DNA of 64,000 bases from contig NZ_CP049057.1 in assembly GCF_011044175.1 (NCBI RefSeq), forward strand, positions 759,501 through 823,500, given 5' to 3'. The translations under genes were made by a program, and so were the position numbers. This document shows, one piece after another, positions 60,659-64,000 of this stretch. Numbering within the stretch: position 1 is the first letter of the stretch; the number at the start of each line of letters is the position of its first letter. The stretch is from Rasiella rasia (lineage in GTDB: Bacteria > Bacteroidota > Bacteroidia > Flavobacteriales > Flavobacteriaceae). Below the pieces are notes generated by a model. The model ran no database searches, had not been told where the DNA came from, and was given only the letters and a program-made list of their open reading frames with translations.

Positions 60659-61588
60659 ATGAGAAGAGCATTTATCGGATTAAGCTCACCTTTAGGTTAC
60701 AGCTACGCTAATGACTACGAGTCAAGATTTGGAAGGCCGAATCCGGTGCTTGATTCGCCTTTAGGAATTTTTTTATTTTATGATGAAATATGGTTTGCTA
60801 GTCGGAACACTTGCCCAATTAATTGTGAGAATCTTCATTATGTACGCTTCTTTGATGAAGCGTATGATATGAGTAAAATGGATTTGGAACAATTTCACTG
60901 GAAAAACGAAGAAATTCAAAAGGTATTAAATTCTCAAGGTTATATTCCTTTTGACAATTGGAATGAAGCAATTGAGCTAAATTTAGGTGACAAAAAAAGG
61001 TTCGTAGATAATCATAGTCGGGGATATCCATTTGGCAAAATAAATCCTGCTCCAAACCCCACTCCTTTGAATCTTATGATAGATGACCATATAGCCGGTA
61101 AATTTGGATTTGAATTGATAACTAATTCTGTCACAAATCAATATGTTCTAAATACGAGAAAAGCATCAAAAGATTCTGATTTGCTCAATCTAACCCAAAG
61201 TGTTCTATGTGAAAACATCCCAAGCTTTCAGCTCGAGGATGGACCTTATCACGAATTAATCGAAGACCTTAGATCGGATGAATATCTGAAAAGGTTTAGA
61301 CGCGAATTAGATCTTTCATTGCTAACTCAAGAAAATAAATCCATTCAAGAAATTAAAACCGAACTTGAAGCTAAGATGTCTAAATATTTGAATGAACTTA
61401 TTCTAAGAGAATTAGATGAAGCCAATATTCAAAATGGTATTTTCAATGCAACAGTGGGACAAATACCTGTGTTGTCGAATGTTTACAGTGGACTGGATGG
61501 TGGAGCTCAAGTTCTTTCTACCATTCAGAAACGCAAAGAAGTTGGATGGATGGGTTTCGTGGCGAAAGTTAAAAATAGGCTTAGTTAA
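60659..61588 (+). CDS. hypothetical protein
   Basis: 309 residues, soluble, no export signal. The N-terminus (RRAFIGLSSPLGYSYANDYESRFGRPNPVLDSPLGIFLFYDEIWFASRN) suggests an alpha/beta domain; the C-terminal third is helical. Unrecognised. Single-gene cassette 60637-61799. Confidence 0.62.
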   Translation: MRRAFIGLSSPLGYSYANDYESRFGRPNPVLDSPLGIFLFYDEIWFASRNTCPINCENLHYVRFFDEAYDMSKMDLEQFHWKNEEIQKVLNSQGYIPFDNWNEAIELNLGDKKRFVDNHSRGYPFGKINPAPNPTPLNLMIDDHIAGKFGFELITNSVTNQYVLNTRKASKDSDLLNLTQSVLCENIPSFQLEDGPYHELIEDLRSDEYLKRFRRELDLSLLTQENKSIQEIKTELEAKMSKYLNELILRELDEANIQNGIFNATVGQIPVLSNVYSGLDGGAQVLSTIQKRKEVGWMGFVAKVKNRLS

Positions 61589-61592
61589 CTAT

Positions 61593-61805
61593 GCCTAACA
61601 ACGTATATAATTAATGGCTGGCATTCGTAAAGATTGAACATTTCCACATTTTTTAATTAACTTTCAACTCGGAATTATTTCGAAAGGCGGCGCCACTGCC
61701 CTGCAAACGACACCAGCCAAATACTGCGCCACTACGCTACTTGCATTTAACGCACAGCCGATGCAGCCGCAAAGTCACCACAAATCATATACAAGACCGT
61801 TACCA
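61593..61805 (+). repeat. attC-like site 59, family B'
   Basis: 213 bp. R' GCCTAAC (61593-61599) mirrors GTTAGGC at 60636; R'' GTTACCA (61799-61805). Confidence 0.84.
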
Positions 61806-62244
61806 AACATTGGCACTAACGTTAGTTTAAAGAAACTGTCTTTACATCGGAATCATTTACGCAACTTATCAAACCGAATTCAATATCGGATTCATTCACG
61901 CTTTCTTGGAACAGTGTTAAATCTGAAAGATTCGTCCACGGCGGACTCAATTGCGCTCGCGGGAAATTGTGTATATTAGGCTTGCTTACTATTAAACAAG
62001 GCTTAGAACGGCTCTTTTAAGCTCTGGTCGTACCACGTTAGGTAACAACGCATATAATACAGCGTTCACATTCGGCTTTAATTAAATTTCCTAACTTTAT
62101 AAAAAATTGATACATCGGATAAAACCGATAGGCGGCGCCACTGCCCTGCCGACGCTAAAGCCAGATGCTACGCCACGTTGCTACTCCGCATCTACGCCCA
62201 GCCGAATCAGCCGCTCATGCCCCGCCGTATCATATGCAAAACCG
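61800..62244 (+). repeat. empty cassette type b, copy 3
   Basis: 445 bp, nearly identical over its full length, including the site, to 41912-42356. No gene seen. Confidence 0.82.
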
Positions 62245-62250
62245 TTGGCA
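62040..62250 (+). repeat. attC-like site 60, family A
   Basis: 211 bp. R' AGGTAAC (62040-62046), R'' GTTGGCA (62244-62250). Confidence 0.85.
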
Positions 62251-62268
62251 AACATTAAGAAAAACGCA

Positions 62269-62607
62269 TTGAAAAAAGTAAAATCCGATAACAGAACTTT
62301 AATTATTGACGGAAAACAATTTGAGCTAGAACACCAAATAAAAGATGTTCGAATCATTGACAATTTAGCTGTTGTGATTTATGATTTTGACAAAAATGCG
62401 CCACGACACAGACAGTTTCAAAACTGCAAAGCTTTTGACAGTAATGGCAAATTGATTTGGACGGCTGAACACCCAACAAATATGACTGCTGACTCTTATG
62501 TGGAATTTATGAAAGGACGTGGAAATAAACTATGGAATTTTGGTTGCTTTATTTGCGAATTGGATTTTAAAAACGGAAAACTTAAAAATGCTGTCTTTAC
62601 CAAGTAA
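62269..62607 (+). CDS. hypothetical protein
   Basis: 112 residues from a TTG at 62269. The frame is open further upstream, but that part is translation of the recombination site. The core (KQFELEHQIKDVRIIDNLAVVIYDFDKNAPRHRQFQNCKAFDSNGKLIWTAEHP) is a strand-rich small domain seen as a conserved hypothetical protein. First of two genes in cassette 62245-62991. Confidence 0.62.
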   Translation: MKKVKSDNRTLIIDGKQFELEHQIKDVRIIDNLAVVIYDFDKNAPRHRQFQNCKAFDSNGKLIWTAEHPTNMTADSYVEFMKGRGNKLWNFGCFICELDFKNGKLKNAVFTK

Positions 62608-62616
62608 TTAAATGAA

Positions 62617-62856
62617 ATGACGGAATTAGTTATAGAAAATTATAAAGTTCAAACAACAGGAGCTGATGGTGGACACAACTATATTCTGACCGAAATCGAC
62701 TATAAGGGAATTATAAGAAGAATTGTGATTTTGTTTTCGGACAAATCAGAAGAACCAGATATAAACGAAAACAAAACTATCAAAGTGATAGGGAAAATCA
62801 AGGATGATGGGATTGAATATGATTTAATGATGAGTAATGCGACAATGAAGAAATAA
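62617..62856 (+). CDS. small hypothetical protein
   Basis: 79 residues, soluble, beta-rich (FSDKSEEPDINENKTIKVIGKIKDDG). Starts 9 bp after the gene before it, so probably co-transcribed. Unrecognised. Confidence 0.58.
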   Translation: MTELVIENYKVQTTGADGGHNYILTEIDYKGIIRRIVILFSDKSEEPDINENKTIKVIGKIKDDGIEYDLMMSNATMKK

Positions 62857-62863
62857 TAACGTT

Positions 62864-62997
62864 TGCCAACAACGTGTAAACGCAATAACGGCTGAATTTC
62901 CTAATCGGAAATTCAAGCCTTTTAATTAAATTAGTTGCGTCAGAGGAAAGTACTCGCGCACTTTCCCGTTACTGACGCTTACACAAACACGTTGTAA
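62864..62997 (+). repeat. attC-like site 61, singleton
   Basis: 134 bp. R' TGCCAAC (62864-62870) mirrors GTTGGCA at 62244; R'' GTTGTAA (62991-62997). Stem GTGTAAACGCAATAACG against CGTTACTGACGCTTACAC shows both the position 7 and 12 mismatches and an extra right-arm base, so it joins the features of the other families. Confidence 0.8.
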
Positions 62998-63013
62998 GTA
63001 ATTGTTGATTTAA

Positions 63014-63568
63014 ATGAAGTTAACATTAAAAATATTATTTCTATTTGTAACTTTTCAACTTTCTTCTCAAGAATTTGAATTATGGGGAACTGTTAGAAAT
63101 GATCTCAACATTGCAATCGAAAAAGCAGATATTGAAAATTTGAGAACTAATGAACTTTCTTCTTCTGATTGTAATGGGAATTTCAAATTGAAAGTAATAA
63201 TTGGGGATACATTGAAAATAAGTAAGGGTCATTTTATGAATGGATCTTCAAAAGTGGTAAGTCACGAAAGAATTGACATTAATTTGGAATTCGATAGAAA
63301 GAAAATTCGTGAAACGTTTACTAGAGTTATGGATAATCGGTATCAAGATCCATCCGAAGAGAAAAAAAAATTAATAATATCTGGGCGGAGTGCAGTCACA
63401 TTGATAAAAGATTATAACTTTGAGAAAGGCTCAATTACAGAAGTATATGGTATAAATCCATTGGTAATTGATACGCTAGTCACATTGAGGAATGATTATG
63501 CAATTGATTTATTAGGCGAATGGGGCAAGGGTGGAGTTGTGTGGCTATTTACAGAATGCGAAAAATGA
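63014..63568 (+). CDS. exported carboxypeptidase-regulatory-like protein
   Basis: 184 residues with a short signal peptide (MKLTLKILFLFVTFQLSSQ). FELWGTVRNDLNIAIEKADIENLRTNELSSSDCNGNFKLKVIIGDTLKIS is the beta-sandwich pattern of carboxypeptidase D regulatory-like domains, common at the N-termini of Bacteroidetes surface proteins; here it is followed by only about 90 unrecognised residues. Confidence 0.65.
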   Translation: MKLTLKILFLFVTFQLSSQEFELWGTVRNDLNIAIEKADIENLRTNELSSSDCNGNFKLKVIIGDTLKISKGHFMNGSSKVVSHERIDINLEFDRKKIRETFTRVMDNRYQDPSEEKKKLIISGRSAVTLIKDYNFEKGSITEVYGINPLVIDTLVTLRNDYAIDLLGEWGKGGVVWLFTECEK

Positions 63569-63577
63569 AACAACTAC

Positions 63578-63790
63578 TTACAACACCGCATATAATACAG
63601 CGGTCTAATGGTTAAGTGAATTGTAATTCTTACAATTAATCGTAAATTAGTCCATCGGATAAAACCGATAGGCGGCGCCACTGCCCTGCCGACGCTAAAG
63701 CCAAATGCTACGCCACGTTGCTACTCCGCATTTACACATAGCCGAAGCAGCCGCTCATGCCCCGCCGTATCATATGCAAAACCGTTAGCA
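63578..63790 (+). repeat. attC-like site 62, family A
   Basis: 213 bp. R' TTACAAC (63578-63584) mirrors GTTGTAA at 62991; R'' GTTAGCA (63784-63790) opens a cassette that leaves the window. Confidence 0.85.
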
Positions 63791-63798
63791 AACATTTG

Positions 63799-64000
63799 AT
63801 GACAAATTCAGAAAAAATCATAACTCACGTCAGAAATTATTGCTTAGAACTGTATAAAAATGGATTTAGCACACAGCAGTATATAGCAAAAGCATTGCTA
63901 AATGGTGTCCTGTATTTGACTGGAAAATCATATGATGATTATGATAAACTTAAATCTGACATCATTAAACTTGGAACTGAAAACTTGAAGAATGAAACAA
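63799..64000 (+). CDS. hypothetical protein, N-terminal part only
   Basis: At least 67 residues from the ATG at 63799, 8 bp after R''. Helical (EKIITHVRNYCLELYKNGFSTQQYIAKALLNGVLYLTG). Continues past the window edge; unrecognised. Confidence 0.6.
   Translation, partial: MTNSEKIITHVRNYCLELYKNGFSTQQYIAKALLNGVLYLTGKSYDDYDKLKSDIIKLGTENLKNET

Noticed and set aside
191-63790. CRISPR array
   Set aside because: The repeats are 131-271 bp, have paired ends, and are separated by genes of very different size. No cas genes or short spacers are seen.
1-64000. tRNA, rRNA or integrase gene
   Set aside because: I saw no cloverleaf with a typical T-arm, no rRNA-like segment and no tyrosine recombinase motifs in any translated frame. 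A short RNA gene could escape reading by eye.

Overview
The window is one long integron-like gene cassette array from a member of the Bacteroidota, most likely the Flavobacteriia. The host call rests on AT-rich genes, short AT-rich exported proteins and lipoproteins, a protein with a type IX secretion C-terminal tail (32574-33488), families typical of Flavobacteriia (42387-43124, 31586-32338), and a few promoters of the Bacteroidetes TAnnTTTG type. I saw no rRNA, tRNA, core metabolic operon or integrase gene.

Layout: 62 recombination-site-like elements, all in the same orientation, divide the window into 61 complete cassettes plus a partial one at each edge. Each site runs from a left box R' (ending in AAC) to a right box R'' (starting with GTT). 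The R' box that closes a cassette is complementary to the R'' box that opens the same cassette (for example GTTAGGC...GCCTAAC, GTTATGT...ACATAAC, GTTGTAA...TTACAAC). That is what is expected if each cassette once closed into a circle carrying a single attC site. Between the R boxes lie an inner stem L'/L'' of 15-18 nt and a variable centre. By stem and centre I sort the sites into families A (25 sites), B (7), B' (3), C (8), D (4), E (4), F (3), G (3), H (2) and three singletons. Lengths run from 131 to 271 bp, and many are longer than classical attC sites. In nearly all families the stem carries A-C mismatches at positions 7 and/or 12, which become T-G wobbles on the bottom strand.

Contents: 50 complete cassettes carry genes and 11 carry none. 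The 11 empty ones form two related types (a, eight copies; b, three copies). Gene cassettes usually hold one short gene, but several hold complete operons. Defence-like content is rich. It includes two toxin-antitoxin pairs (459-976, 40676-41328) and a regulator/C5-methylase/N6-methylase/HNH restriction operon (4562-8036). A second four-gene operon encodes a regulator, an AAA ATPase, a TOPRIM-like protein and a DUF262 protein (12646-16693). Others are AbiH (20667-21875), a Tpt1/KptA phosphotransferase pair (22735-24067), a cyclase-like protein (35620-36411), GIY-YIG and SRAP proteins, a NACHT NTPase (43291-45084), an Mrr-like nuclease with a TIR-membrane protein (45319-46319), a PIN-like protein (46535-47956), a PD-(D/E)XK-like protein (53809-55281), and an SF1 helicase pair (57870-60502) preceded by an IS3-family insertion. 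The rest are mostly small exported proteins, lipoproteins and membrane proteins of unknown role, plus two esterases, an ATP-grasp protein and a PhyH-type oxygenase.

How it works together (inference): the array looks like a sedentary chromosomal integron whose cassettes form a reservoir of defence and cell-surface functions. All but one of the genes (48933-50090) point the same way as the sites. Several reading frames borrow stop codons or C-terminal residues from the recombination sites.
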